Shown piece after piece: positions 27,498-36,216 of a DNA stretch of 47,061 nt. Position 1 is the stretch's first letter, and each line of letters begins with the position of its first letter. The notes beneath the pieces are model-generated. The model searched no databases. It worked only from the letters and a program-made list of their open reading frames with translations, and was not told the DNA's origin. The stretch comes from Opitutales bacterium (GTDB taxonomy: Bacteria; Verrucomicrobiota; Verrucomicrobiia; Opitutales; T3Sed10-336). The stretch spans positions 1-47,061 of the forward strand of contig SLTG01000110.1 of NCBI GenBank assembly GCA_007130045.1, read 5' to 3'. Made by a program: the position numbers and the translations under genes.

Positions 27498-29282
27498 TCA
27501 CAAGCCGCCCCCTCCTCTCTGTGCGATTTCCCGCGCGGGCCGCGTTGGCTCAATCCCCAGGTAGGGGATCAACTCGACCCCGATCCTGCGAAAGCTCGGC
27601 GCCGCCACGAGCCCTCCGTACGACGGACCCGCAGTCGTCGGCTCGTCGACAATGATCGTAATCGCAACGCGTGGATTGGATGCCGGAAAGTAGCCTGAAA
27701 AAGTGGCTGTGTGGTGCTCTCGGGAGTAACGCCCGTCGACGATTTTCTGTGTGGTCCCGGTCTTTCCGGCGACTTCATACCCGGGAATCTGCGCCTCCGG
27801 CGCGGTACCCCCCGGCGCCGCAGCCAGAACCAGCATCTCGGAAACGGCCTCCGCAGTCGCCATGGAAACCGCGCGGCGACGGGCGTAAGGATGAAGAGTG
27901 AACATGTCTTCGCCCTGACTGTTGAAGGCGCGGCGAATAATCCGCGGTTCCATAAGCACCCCTCCATTTGCCAGCGCCGCCATTGCAGAATGAATCTGCA
28001 TCGGAGTTGCGTTGACGGCGTGCCCCATCGGCAGGCGGGTAATGGTCAATCCGTCCCAATTGCGCACCGCGTGAAGCGTTCCTCTCACTTCTCCAAGCAG
28101 CCGAAAGCCCGTTCGCTCGCCAAAACCGAAGTCCGCGGCGTACCGGTGCAGCCGCTGTTCGCCGAGCAATAACCCGAGGTAAGCCACTCCCCGGTTGCTC
28201 GATCTCTGCATGATTTCCTCAACCGACAACTCCCCGAACTCGCGGTGATCGCTCGGAAGACGAAGGTTTCGGCCGCGGTATTCCACGACCGAAACCCCGC
28301 AGTCAAACACGGAATCCACGCGAGCAACACCTTCGTTCAACGCGCCTGCAACGGGGACGATCTTGAATGTGGAACCGGGTTCCAGAACGTCGGTAACAGC
28401 GAGGTTCCGCTGATGCGCGATGTCCGCCACGTTATAGCGGTTCAGGTCGAACGTCGGGTAATTGGCGAGTCCCAGGATGTAGCCGGTCGCCGGTTCGCTC
28501 ACAATGATCGTCGCCCCGCGCGGCGAAAATTGTTCCGAAATTCTACGCAGTTCCTTCTCGATGACGTGCTGAACCATCACGTCGATTGTGAGTTCGATGT
28601 TCAGACCGTCCGTCGCCGGCACGTCGCGGGTTCTAAACTGCATCAGTTCCCGGCGCCGTCCGTCCCGCTCGGACTCCATCCATCCGTTTTCACCGCGAAG
28701 GTAGAAATTCATCGCGTGCTCGACGCCGATCACGCCGAGGCCCTCGCGGTTCGCATATCCGACGACATGCGACGCCAGTTCCCCGGAGGGATAGACCCGG
28801 CGGTAAGTCCGATTCCCGTAAACACCGCGAATTCCCAACTCCCGGACCCTTTCGTACTCGGCCTCGTCGAGTCCGTCGTGGAGCTTGCGCCAACGCACAA
28901 GCCGGACATCTTCGGAAAAATCCGACTCGCCGGATGCGGTTCGAACCGTCATCTTTTGCTCGAGCTCGCTGAGCGGCATGTCGATCAGCGACGCCAGTTC
29001 CAGCCATTTTCCGCGATCCTCCTCGCGCAGGACATGGGGATCCACTCCCAGTTCAATAAAGGTTCGATTCGTCGCGAGCAGGTTTCCGCGGCGGTCCACG
29101 ATATTTCCCCGCCTTGCGTTATGAACGACGATCTGCTTGCGGTTGCTTTCGGCAATCGCGGTGAGTTGCTCGCTTTCAAGCACCTGCAAATAATAAAGCC
29201 GCACGCCGATCCCGCAGAACCCGGCCATCATCACCAGGCAGAGCAATCCGAGGCGAAACGACGATGCGAAAGCCGGCGTCAT
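27498..29282 (-). CDS. ftsI: Septal transpeptidase FtsI (class B PBP)
   Basis: 594 residues. One membrane helix (LGLLCLVMMAGFCGIGVRLYY, split about 11-31) precedes the PBP dimer domain with RRGNIVDRRGNLLA, then the transpeptidase domain: Ser304 and Lys307 in EPGSTFKIV, SSN at 361-363, and KTGT at 507-510. These are the penicillin-binding active-site motifs. It cross-links septal peptidoglycan with FtsW. It overlaps the ftsL stop by 4 bases. The Gly-rich end RGGGGL is encoded by the sequence that also forms a strong ribosome-binding site ahead of a possible murE GTG start. Confidence 0.96.
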   Translation of the reverse strand: MTPAFASSFRLGLLCLVMMAGFCGIGVRLYYLQVLESEQLTAIAESNRKQIVVHNARRGNIVDRRGNLLATNRTFIELGVDPHVLREEDRGKWLELASLIDMPLSELEQKMTVRTASGESDFSEDVRLVRWRKLHDGLDEAEYERVRELGIRGVYGNRTYRRVYPSGELASHVVGYANREGLGVIGVEHAMNFYLRGENGWMESERDGRRRELMQFRTRDVPATDGLNIELTIDVMVQHVIEKELRRISEQFSPRGATIIVSEPATGYILGLANYPTFDLNRYNVADIAHQRNLAVTDVLEPGSTFKIVPVAGALNEGVARVDSVFDCGVSVVEYRGRNLRLPSDHREFGELSVEEIMQRSSNRGVAYLGLLLGEQRLHRYAADFGFGERTGFRLLGEVRGTLHAVRNWDGLTITRLPMGHAVNATPMQIHSAMAALANGGVLMEPRIIRRAFNSQGEDMFTLHPYARRRAVSMATAEAVSEMLVLAAAPGGTAPEAQIPGYEVAGKTGTTQKIVDGRYSREHHTATFSGYFPASNPRVAITIIVDEPTTAGPSYGGLVAAPSFRRIGVELIPYLGIEPTRPAREIAQRGGGGL

Positions 29283-29674
29283 TGGTTGCTTCTTCCGGAC
29301 TCCAGGTTGTAAGCCATCGCATCACCCTGCATCTCGGGGCCGGACGCGCCGCCGTCGGCGAAGTGACCGACTCCCGAGGGCGCTTCGAGACGAACAATCT
29401 GCGATTCCTCGGGACGTCTCAGGTCGAGATCGAACCGCTGCATCTGGTGCTGCAGAAAACTCGGATTCAATGCGGACGCGATCTCGGAGTTGAGACGTGA
29501 AAGCGAACGGTCCACCTCGGCGAGACGTGTTTCCATGTTCCGCGTCTCGGAAGCCGCCTCGGCGATGAGGTGGCGCATCCAAACCGTCCCCAGTCCGACG
29601 GCGCCGGCCAGAAAGATCACCGCGAAGGTGAGATAGATCGTACGATGCGTGTATTCGTTCTTAGATTTTCTCAT
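29279..29674 (-). CDS. FtsL-like single-pass division protein
   Basis: 131 residues. A short basic N-terminus, one membrane helix (about 12-34; TIYLTFAVIFLAGAVGLGTV) and a periplasmic coiled-coil stretch (about 36-72; heptads in ETRNMETRLAEVDRSLSRLN). The Q/E/P-rich tail is low complexity. FtsL proteins are too divergent for motif proof; topology, size and position between rsmH and ftsI make this the likely identity. It would join FtsB-like partners and FtsQ. The gene overlaps the 3' end of rsmH by 14 bases and ftsI by 4. Confidence 0.75.
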   Translation of the reverse strand: MRKSKNEYTHRTIYLTFAVIFLAGAVGLGTVWMRHLIAEAASETRNMETRLAEVDRSLSRLNSEIASALNPSFLQHQMQRFDLDLRRPEESQIVRLEAPSGVGHFADGGASGPEMQGDAMAYNLESGRSNQ

Positions 29675-30599
29675 CAGGTGTCAGCTTTTTCAAGGCACGG
29701 AGTTTTGCCGAACGACTGCGGGAATTACGGGAAATCTCGCGGTCGGTAGCCGTGATGGGACGCCTGACCAGCGCCCCGGCCCGGCGGTCGCGCAACTGTT
29801 TCGGGAGAGAGTCCCCGGCGTGTTCCGGCTCGCCGCACAGCCGCCGGAAAAGGCGCTTCACCATGCGGTCTTCCAGCGAGTGGAAACTGATCACGGCAAG
29901 CACCCCTCCGGGCGCAAGGCGCTCAAAGGCTTTGGGAAGCGCACGACTCAGGCCGCCGAGTTCGTCGTTCACCGCGATCCGGATTCCCTGGAACGTCAGC
30001 GTCGCGGGATGTAACGCAGGACCCGACCGGCGGGGAGGACGAACCTTCGCGGTCTCAACGACACGGACCAGATCGTCCGTACTCTCGAGGAGGATTTCTT
30101 CCCGGGCACGGAGAATCGCATCGACCACCCGGCGCCATTCGCGCTCCTCGCCGAAGTCCCGCACGGCTTCCACCAACTGGTCGCGCGTGGCAGTCCGAAT
30201 CCATTCCGCGGCCGGGACGCCTTCTTCAGGGTTCATGCGCATATCGAGCGGACCGCCTTTCTTGAACGAGAATCCGCGCTCGGGATCGTCCAGTTGATAC
30301 GAGGAAACGCCGAGATCAAAAAGGATCCCGTCGTACAGCCCGTCGGGGAGAATTGAGTCGAGGTCGTCGTAGTTTCCGCGAAAGAACTCGAACCCCTCCG
30401 TGATTTCCGATTCCAGCTCGACGGCTCGTTCGACCGCCTCGGGATCACGATCGATCGCGTGAAGGGTCGCGCCCGGGGCCGCTTCCAGGATGGCCCGGGT
30501 GTGGCCGCCTCCGCCAAAGGTGGCGTCGAGGTACCGCCCGCCTGCCCGCGGGGCGAGCAATCGCAAGGTCTCCTGCAATAGGACCGGCTGGTGCGTCAT
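29661..30599 (-). CDS. rsmH: 16S rRNA (cytosine1402-N4)-methyltransferase
   Basis: 312 residues from ATG 30599 (MTHQPVLLQETLRLL), the usual RsmH start. The SAM-binding motif is YLDATFGGGGHTRAIL; further motifs are LFDLGVSSYQLDDPERGFSF, LDMRMNP, TFQGIRIAVNDEL and VISFHSLEDRMVKRLF. It methylates 16S rRNA in the decoding centre. The upstream in-frame ATG at 30707 would add 36 residues with no counterpart; ribosome-binding sites are weak for both. It is the second classical gene of the dcw cluster. Confidence 0.95.
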   Translation of the reverse strand: MTHQPVLLQETLRLLAPRAGGRYLDATFGGGGHTRAILEAAPGATLHAIDRDPEAVERAVELESEITEGFEFFRGNYDDLDSILPDGLYDGILFDLGVSSYQLDDPERGFSFKKGGPLDMRMNPEEGVPAAEWIRTATRDQLVEAVRDFGEEREWRRVVDAILRAREEILLESTDDLVRVVETAKVRPPRRSGPALHPATLTFQGIRIAVNDELGGLSRALPKAFERLAPGGVLAVISFHSLEDRMVKRLFRRLCGEPEHAGDSLPKQLRDRRAGALVRRPITATDREISRNSRSRSAKLRALKKLTPDEKI

Positions 30600-30768
30600 T
30601 CCCGAAAAGGTTCCGTAAATCACGTTTAAGGCGAAAGGCCAGGCAAACGCCCCGGGACGTTTCCGTTCCTCCGTCTGCGGCTGCATAAGTTTTGTTGCTG
30701 TTGCCATGGTATCGATTGGTTTGTACGAAAGGCGGAATTGCCGATACAGTTGACCTCGTTAACCCCAG

Positions 30769-31026
30769 TCATCGAAGGAAGGACCAGAATCCTTGTTTTG
30801 GTTGACCTGCGGTGACGGGTGTGTGCGAGCGCTGGCGGCGTGGGACGGCCGCCGTTCCAATGCCCCGGGCGGGGCGGCATCCGGGGCGCCGGATGCGAAT
30901 GCTGTCGATGTAGGAAAAACTGCCCCCCGAATTCAGCGGTATCGCAAAATCGCCATCCGAAAAATGACGGATGGAACCGCGACCGAGAGCTTGTGAATCG
31001 AACAACATACGACTGAGTTTCATCAT
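30769..31026 (-). CDS. Small protein of unknown function between mraZ and rsmH
   Basis: 85 residues in the 498-base space between mraZ and rsmH. The ATG pair at 31026 follows AAGGATTAGATC, a plausible ribosome-binding site. The first half, MKLSRMLFDSQALGRGSIRH then FSDGDFAIPLNSGGSFSYID, looks protein-like, with a possible beta-strand pattern; the second half is rich in Arg, Pro and Gly. No membrane segment or known motif. I do not recognise it. The remaining 169 bases before rsmH hold nothing recognisable. It could be chance, since the second half overlaps GC-rich sequence that is open in other frames. Confidence 0.4.
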   Translation of the reverse strand: MMKLSRMLFDSQALGRGSIRHFSDGDFAIPLNSGGSFSYIDSIRIRRPGCRPARGIGTAAVPRRQRSHTPVTAGQPKQGFWSFLR

Positions 31027-31097
31027 GATCTAATCCTTGGCTGGTTGAGTTTTGTCAGACGCTCCTGGCGTTCTTGGTTTGAAGTGACCGTTACGGG

Positions 31098-31550
31098 TCA
31101 AAAATCGATGCGCTGCATGAGGTCTCCGAATGCTTCGCCGCTCGTTCGCGCATTCAAATCCTCCCAACGGCCCGGGCTCCAGATGCCGAACTTGGTCATC
31201 GTTCCGACCAGGCGGCATTCCTTCTCGATTCCCGCGTGATTGATCAGCTCCTCCGCCAATCCGATGCGCCCCTGCTTGTCACAGCCGAGGGAGTGCGCCG
31301 CCGCGAAGAATTTGTTGATGAAGTCCTGCCCGCCCTTGTCGCTCAGTTTTACCTCCATCACCTTCTCCTGGAGTCGCTCGATCTCAGGCGGAGGCAGCAC
31401 GACGATGTAGCCGCTCGGATGAGGGAGCGCCAGGTAGGCGTCCTTTTCATCGCCCGCAAAGCGCCATTTGGACGGAATCGTCAGACGATTCTTCCCGTCC
31501 AGGTTATGCCGGAACGACCCGACATAAAGCGGCTTGGCTGGGCTCGGCAT
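31098..31550 (-). CDS. mraZ: Transcriptional regulator MraZ
   Basis: 150 residues from ATG 31550 ([20 protein letters not shown]), with AAAGGAA just upstream. A longer in-frame start at 31589 would place the operator repeats inside the gene and is rejected. Two SpoVT/AbrB-type repeats are visible: [15 protein letters not shown] and the second [19 protein letters not shown]. MraZ binds direct TGGG repeats upstream of its own gene and controls the dcw cluster; such repeats lie 24 bases upstream. It is the first gene of the cluster and diverges from the tlyA-like gene. Confidence 0.95.
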   Translation of the reverse strand: MPSPAKPLYVGSFRHNLDGKNRLTIPSKWRFAGDEKDAYLALPHPSGYIVVLPPPEIERLQEKVMEVKLSDKGGQDFINKFFAAAHSLGCDKQGRIGLAEELINHAGIEKECRLVGTMTKFGIWSPGRWEDLNARTSGEAFGDLMQRIDF

Positions 31551-31573
31551 TTTTCCTTTTTTAACAATCAGGT

Positions 31574-31608
31574 TCCCAAAACGCCCCATTTCTCCCCACT
31601 TCGCCCCA
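31574..31608 (-). promoter_or_regulatory. MraZ operator: four TGGG(G) repeats at 10-base spacing
   Basis: On the minus strand TGGGG occurs at 31608-31604, 31598-31594 and 31588-31584, followed by TGGGA at 31578-31574, each exactly 10 bases apart (5-base repeat, 5-base spacer). This is the known architecture of MraZ binding sites. A further TGGG at 31612-31609 is out of phase. The array begins 24 bases from the mraZ ATG and lies between the divergent mraZ and tlyA-like genes, so binding could affect both. Confidence 0.88.
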
Positions 31609-31653
31609 CCCAGTCAAGCCAAATCCCTACTTAATCACAAAAAACGTTTATTC

Positions 31654-32532
31654 ATGGATACTTTACCTGCACTCCCCGGGATGTTGATTGAGGTCAACGG
31701 GCAGGCTGACCGCCGGGATTCCCTTGCCAACCTCGCTCGGACTGGTGAATTTCAAAAACCGATGCCGGATTCCGCGCGCGAGAACAAATTCCGTCTTGAC
31801 GAGCTGCTGGTGCGGCAGGGGCTCTGCCCCACACGTTCGCAGGCTCGTGCGTTGATCATGGCGGGTAAAGTGCGGCGCGGAGAAGACGAGGTTCTCGACA
31901 AACCCGGGAAGACCTATCCGGAATCCACTCCCCTGCTCCTGGAGTCGCCGCCGCGCTTTGTCGGCCGGGGCGGGGATAAACTCGAGCATTTCCTGGAATC
32001 ATATCCATTGCCGGTTGAAGGGAAAGCCATCCTCGATGTCGGCGCTTCAACAGGCGGGTTCACCGACTGTGTTCTTCAGCGCGGCGCGGGCTCAGTCATC
32101 TGTGTCGACGTCGGGCACGGCCAGCTTCACGCGAAGCTCCGCGCCGATCCCCGCGTCATCAACCTCGAAAGAGTCAACGCCCGCAACCTCACCGCCGGAC
32201 AGCTTCCGCAGCCATCCTTTGACGGGATCGTGATGGACCTTTCGTTCATCTCACTTCGCCTGGTTCTCCCGGCCGTCTGGGCGCTCCTGGAACCCGGAGG
32301 ATGGCTCGTCGCGCTCGTGAAACCCCAGTTCGAAGCCGAACGAAAGGAAGTTGACCGGGGGAGCGGCGTGATCAGGGACGAAGCCGTTCAACTACGCGTC
32401 CTCTCGGGCATCCGCGCCTATTGCCTGGAGAATCTCCGGGGCTCCGAAGAAATCGGCGCAGTCGACTCCCCGCTCCGCGGCGCCGACGGCAACCGCGAAT
32501 TTCTCCTTGGCGTTAGAAAAAAGACGGGGTGA
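31654..32532 (+). CDS. TlyA family rRNA methyltransferase
   Basis: 292 residues from ATG 31654. An S4 RNA-binding domain ([20 protein letters not shown], then [11 protein letters not shown]) precedes a Rossmann methyltransferase with SAM motif [33 protein letters not shown] and [13 protein letters not shown]. TlyA proteins 2'-O-methylate rRNA cytidines in some bacteria and are often mis-annotated as haemolysins. The first ~40 residues from this start are not conserved; ATG 31681 or 31762 are alternatives, the last just ahead of the S4 domain. None has a strong ribosome-binding site. It diverges from mraZ. The 221 bases to priA hold nothing I can support. Confidence 0.9.
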   Translation: MDTLPALPGMLIEVNGQADRRDSLANLARTGEFQKPMPDSARENKFRLDELLVRQGLCPTRSQARALIMAGKVRRGEDEVLDKPGKTYPESTPLLLESPPRFVGRGGDKLEHFLESYPLPVEGKAILDVGASTGGFTDCVLQRGAGSVICVDVGHGQLHAKLRADPRVINLERVNARNLTAGQLPQPSFDGIVMDLSFISLRLVLPAVWALLEPGGWLVALVKPQFEAERKEVDRGSGVIRDEAVQLRVLSGIRAYCLENLRGSEEIGAVDSPLRGADGNREFLLGVRKKTG

Positions 32533-32753
32533 TCCACCCGCGACCGGAAAAGCAGGCAGCCCGAAAAATCCGGGCCAACAGGAGCCAACGGCCGCGCAAT
32601 CAACATGCCCGAATTCCAAGAAGCCTTCGACATTCGCCCCCGTCTCAATCGGACGCGCGGCAATGTGGCGGACGCAAAACGGCGAACCGGGATTCGCGTC
32701 GGACGCTGTGTTCCGCATGGCTCGCAAAGCGAAACGGGAGGCACGATGCCGCG

Positions 32754-35006
32754 TCACGAGATGTTCACCGCGTCGACATCGAGGACCTGGACGAGGTCGT
32801 CGGGCCAGGGAAATTCGCTGCGGAGCGACTGGAGTTTCGGAACCAGGCGCGAAACGTTGTGGGTAAAATACCAGACCTGGTAACGGTAGCGATCCTTGAT
32901 CTTTTCGAGAGGGGCGGGACACGGGCCGCGTATCTCGATGTCCGCTTTGATCTTCTCTTCCAACAGCCGGACCCATTGCTCGGCGTAGAACGAGAGTTTC
33001 TCCGGATTCGGACCGTGAAACAGGTGGTGGATCAGGTGGCGAAACGGCGGATACTTGAATTGGCGGCGCATCTCCATCTCCTCTTCGATAAATCCATCAA
33101 AATCCTCCCGCCGCGCGTAGTGGATCGTACCGGAGTGAGGAGTGAAAGTCTGAACCACCACCTCTCCCGCCCGGTCTCCCCGCCCGGACCGGCCGCTGAC
33201 CTGGACAAGGAGCTGGAATGTGCGCTCGTTTGCCCGGAAGTCGGGGACGTGCAGGGAGAGGTCCGCATCGATCAGCCCAACGAGGGTAACGTTGGGAAAG
33301 TCGAGTCCCTTGGCGATCATCTGCGTCCCGACCAGGATATCGATTTTACCCAGGCGAAAATCGTTCAGGATCTCGCGAAACCGGTTCTTCTTCGACATGG
33401 CATCCGTGTCCATTCGTTCGATACGCGCGCGCGGCAGAAGACTTTTCGCGGCGTCCTCGACCCGCTGGGTCCCGAATCCCTTCCAGCGAATCTTTGCCGA
33501 ACCGCAGCCCGGACAGTGTTGAGGCGCCTTCCTTCGGTATCCGCAAAGATGGCATTTCACGGTCTCGTCGCTCCGGTGATAAGTGAGCGAAATGCTGCAA
33601 TGTTCACACTCGCACACGTATCCGCATTCCGGGCACAGCACGCTGCTGGAAAAACCGCGACGATTGATAAAGAGTATTGTCTGTTCTTTTTTCTCGAACC
33701 GGTCGATCATTTTGTCGGCAAGCGGACGGGAGATACCGAGCGCGCCGCGTTTACTGAGGATTTCGCGGCACATGTCGACAACGTGGATCATCGGCAGGCG
33801 GCGGTCGTCCACCCGCTTCGAAAGCCGGTTCACTTTGTATTTCCCGAGGGAAGCATTGCGGAGGGATTCGAGCGCCGGAGTGGCCGATCCGAGAACGCAG
33901 AGCGCATTGTTGAGAAAGGACCGGTACACGGCAACGTCCCGCCCGTGATAGCGCGGTGCCTCCTCCTGCTTGTAGGCCGGTTCGTGTTCCTCGTCCACCA
34001 CGATGAGCCGAAGGTTCGGGACCGGGGCGAATACGGCGGAACGCGCGCCGACCACCACCCGCGCCTCGCCCCGCACGAGCGCGGTCCACGCGTCGAACCG
34101 CTCTCCTTCGGAAAGGTGGCTGTGCCAGACCACGGTCTTGACACCGCCTTCCTGTTCGAGGCGCGCGCGAAGCCGCCCGACCGTCTGCGGCGCGAGCGCC
34201 ACCTCCGGAACCAGGAAGATCGCGCCCCCGCCCCCGGCCAGGGCCTCCTGGAGCACCTTGAGATAAACCTCCGTCTTTCCCGAACCGGTCACGCCCTGCA
34301 ACAGGTGGACCTGAAACGATTTCTTCCGCAGGCTGCCGATCATCGCCTCTGCAGCTTCCTGCTGCTCGGAATTGAGTACGGGCGGAATGACAGACACCGC
34401 CTCCCCTGCCCCCAGTTCGTCACGGTAGGCTTCGCGATCGAGCCGCCGTGCCTCCTCCTTCACCCAGCCACGCTCGACCAGCGCTTTGCAACTGGCGACC
34501 GCGATGCCGGTCCTCTTCAGAACCAGGTTTTTTTTCTGAGGACGGATCTGCTGGGACAGGAATTCAAAAAGCGCGGCCTGGCGAGGAGCCTTCTTTTGAA
34601 GCTTCTCCAGTTCTTCCGGGGGGATCGGACCGCAGGCGGACAGGTACTTTTCCGCCTTTCCCTTCACGCCCCTGCGCACGGCCGCGGGGATCATCGTTTC
34701 GAGGATGGCCTCCGCCGAAGCGCCGTAATAATCGCGCATCCACCGGGCCAGCTCCACAAGCTCCGCGGTGAGGACGGGTTCGTCATGCACCAGTTGGGTC
34801 AGGCACTTGAGACGCGCGGCGGGGAAACCGCTTTCGCCCTGGAGCGAGGCGACGATTCCAAGGCATTGGCGGTTTCGAACGGGCATGCGCACGAGCGAGC
34901 CCACTCCCACCACGCCCGCGCAGTGTGCGGGCACCCGGTAATCAAGTTCCTTCTCGAATCCCGCGAACGGAATGACGCTGACGATTTTTTCTCCGGAAAC
35001 AGCCAT
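32754..35006 (-). CDS. priA: Primosomal helicase PriA
   Basis: 750 residues. The N-terminal 3'-DNA-binding domain has FEKELDYRVPAH and GVGSLVRMPVRNRQCLGIV. The helicase core has Walker A GVTGSGKTEVYL, DEEH box VVDEEHEPAYKQEEAPRYHG, GSATPALESL, and the C-terminal lobe with VSGRSGRGDRAGEV. A zinc module of cysteine pairs (CPEC, CECEHC, CHLC, CPGC) lies between the lobes, as in other PriA proteins. It restarts stalled replication forks by loading DnaB. Monocistronic, converging with the tlyA-like gene. Confidence 0.97.
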   Translation of the reverse strand: MAVSGEKIVSVIPFAGFEKELDYRVPAHCAGVVGVGSLVRMPVRNRQCLGIVASLQGESGFPAARLKCLTQLVHDEPVLTAELVELARWMRDYYGASAEAILETMIPAAVRRGVKGKAEKYLSACGPIPPEELEKLQKKAPRQAALFEFLSQQIRPQKKNLVLKRTGIAVASCKALVERGWVKEEARRLDREAYRDELGAGEAVSVIPPVLNSEQQEAAEAMIGSLRKKSFQVHLLQGVTGSGKTEVYLKVLQEALAGGGGAIFLVPEVALAPQTVGRLRARLEQEGGVKTVVWHSHLSEGERFDAWTALVRGEARVVVGARSAVFAPVPNLRLIVVDEEHEPAYKQEEAPRYHGRDVAVYRSFLNNALCVLGSATPALESLRNASLGKYKVNRLSKRVDDRRLPMIHVVDMCREILSKRGALGISRPLADKMIDRFEKKEQTILFINRRGFSSSVLCPECGYVCECEHCSISLTYHRSDETVKCHLCGYRRKAPQHCPGCGSAKIRWKGFGTQRVEDAAKSLLPRARIERMDTDAMSKKNRFREILNDFRLGKIDILVGTQMIAKGLDFPNVTLVGLIDADLSLHVPDFRANERTFQLLVQVSGRSGRGDRAGEVVVQTFTPHSGTIHYARREDFDGFIEEEMEMRRQFKYPPFRHLIHHLFHGPNPEKLSFYAEQWVRLLEEKIKADIEIRGPCPAPLEKIKDRYRYQVWYFTHNVSRLVPKLQSLRSEFPWPDDLVQVLDVDAVNIS

Positions 35007-35380
35007 GCCGACAATCAGACCGAAAGCTTGCGGAAGAAGAAAATCCGCGGAAAGAATAATCTTCGGAGACGGAGCCTCAGACCAAGGGCAGGATTCGAGT
35101 TCGCTGTCATAATCATATTCGCACTCCGAGGATAACCGAACCGCCGATCGGCGCTGATAGCGCTACGCAGGACACGGTTGCGGGACGCAGGCCCGGAACG
35201 CGGCGGACAGGCCCACGGGGTTGACGTCCGCATGGAGATACCTATTGGCGTCGCTTTTGCTTATTCGAAGGCAATATCGTGTAACTTGTTAGCAATAAAT
35301 GACTAATCGCCCGACCTACAGTCCGTTTAGCCGGGAGAACTTGAATTGACACACCGGCTGAATTCCGAAAATTTGAAGCA
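35007..35380 (+). promoter_or_regulatory. Divergent intergenic region with candidate promoter and palindrome
   Basis: 374 bases between priA (-) and the Fur-like gene (+) without a convincing gene. TTGCTT (35257-35262) and TGTAAC (35280-35285) are 17 bases apart, a weak promoter match facing the Fur-like gene. Directly after it, TTAGCAATAAATGACTAA (35289-35306) is an 18-base imperfect palindrome (12 of 18 positions symmetric), where an autoregulatory operator would sit. Both calls are tentative. Confidence 0.3.
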
Positions 35381-35842
35381 GTGAACATCGATGAGTGCAG
35401 AGAGAGATTCCGAAACTTCCTGAACGATCAGGGTCTTCGGATCACGAACCAGAGGATCGCCATCTTCGACGCCGCTTTTCGGATTGAGAATCATTTTACC
35501 GCGGAAGAACTCCTCGATCATGCCCGGGAAATTGACAGCTCCGTATCCCGCGCTACGGTATACCGTACGCTGCCCATCCTGACCGAGAGCAGTCTCGTAA
35601 GAGAAATCGATGTGGGCAAGGACTTTAAATTTTATTTCGCCAACCCGGAGAAAGGAAACCAGCAGGCGCAAATTTTGTGTGAGGATTGTGACAAGATTTT
35701 CGAAATCGATGCACCGTTTCTCGATTGGTACGGGAACAGCGTCTCGTCGAAATTCGGGCTGAAGCCGGTTTCACAACGTCTCCAAATCAGCGCGCAATGC
35801 ACGGAATACCGCGCGACCGGGGCATGCAAGAACCATTCCTGA
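35381..35842 (+). CDS. Fur family regulator lacking the regulatory metal site
   Basis: 153 residues with a GTG start (no in-frame ATG nearby; GAAG 5 bases upstream). The winged helix has [15 protein letters not shown] and [16 protein letters not shown], clear Fur-family signatures. The dimerisation domain keeps Cys100 and Cys103 (CEDC) and Cys140, with Cys149 eight residues on, a possible structural zinc site. The His-rich HHDHLIC segment of Fur reads GNQQAQILC (92-100), and the later His before Cys140 is replaced in ISAQC. So the regulatory metal ligands appear absent. It begins a plus-strand unit with a TPR-like gene and nadA, spaced 7 and 4 bases. Confidence 0.87.
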   Translation: MNIDECRERFRNFLNDQGLRITNQRIAIFDAAFRIENHFTAEELLDHAREIDSSVSRATVYRTLPILTESSLVREIDVGKDFKFYFANPEKGNQQAQILCEDCDKIFEIDAPFLDWYGNSVSSKFGLKPVSQRLQISAQCTEYRATGACKNHS

Positions 35843-35849
35843 CATTTTA

Positions 35850-36212
35850 ATGAGAGGTAAGAACAGTTTTGAAATCAATTTCTTCGAGGGCATTCACAAA
35901 CGATGCCCGCAGTACACGGAAGTCGTCGAAATTCTAGGTGGGCTCTACACACGGCAGGGGCGCGTGGACGAGGGTTTGAAAATGGATCGCAAACTCGTGC
36001 GTCTCGTCCCGCATAACCCGACCGCGCACTACAATCTCGCGTGCAGCCTCGCATTGAAACGGCGAAGAAGAGACGCGATCGAATCGTTGAACAGGGCGAT
36101 CGAACTGGGCTACGACGATGTCGATTGGCTGTTGAACGATCCCGACCTCGACAGCATCCGAAACAGCGCCGGCTTCAAGAAGCTGGTCGCCGGTCTCAAA
36201 CAAATCACCTGA
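35850..36212 (+). CDS. TPR-like small protein
   Basis: 120 residues. Helical repeats are visible: YTEVVEILGGLYTRQGRVDE, then KLVRLVPHNPTAHYNLACSL and DAIESLNRAIELGYDDVDWL, which follow the 34-residue TPR pattern (W/L-G-Y-A-F-A-P positions). The end, NDPDLDSIRNSAGFKKLV, is a common closing motif of bacterial TPR proteins. No signal peptide or catalytic motif; probably a protein-interaction module in the cytosol. Close packing between the Fur-like gene and nadA suggests one transcript, but a functional link is unknown. Confidence 0.8.
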   Translation: MRGKNSFEINFFEGIHKRCPQYTEVVEILGGLYTRQGRVDEGLKMDRKLVRLVPHNPTAHYNLACSLALKRRRRDAIESLNRAIELGYDDVDWLLNDPDLDSIRNSAGFKKLVAGLKQIT

Positions 36213-36216
36213 GCCA

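Noticed and set aside
32533-32753. Possible small genes between the tlyA-like gene and priA
   Set aside because: Frames are open on both strands because of GC bias, with no start signal or motif.
32529-35135. 868-codon plus-strand frame opposite priA
   Set aside because: Low-complexity Arg/His-rich translation with no motif; PriA on the other strand has all helicase and zinc motifs.
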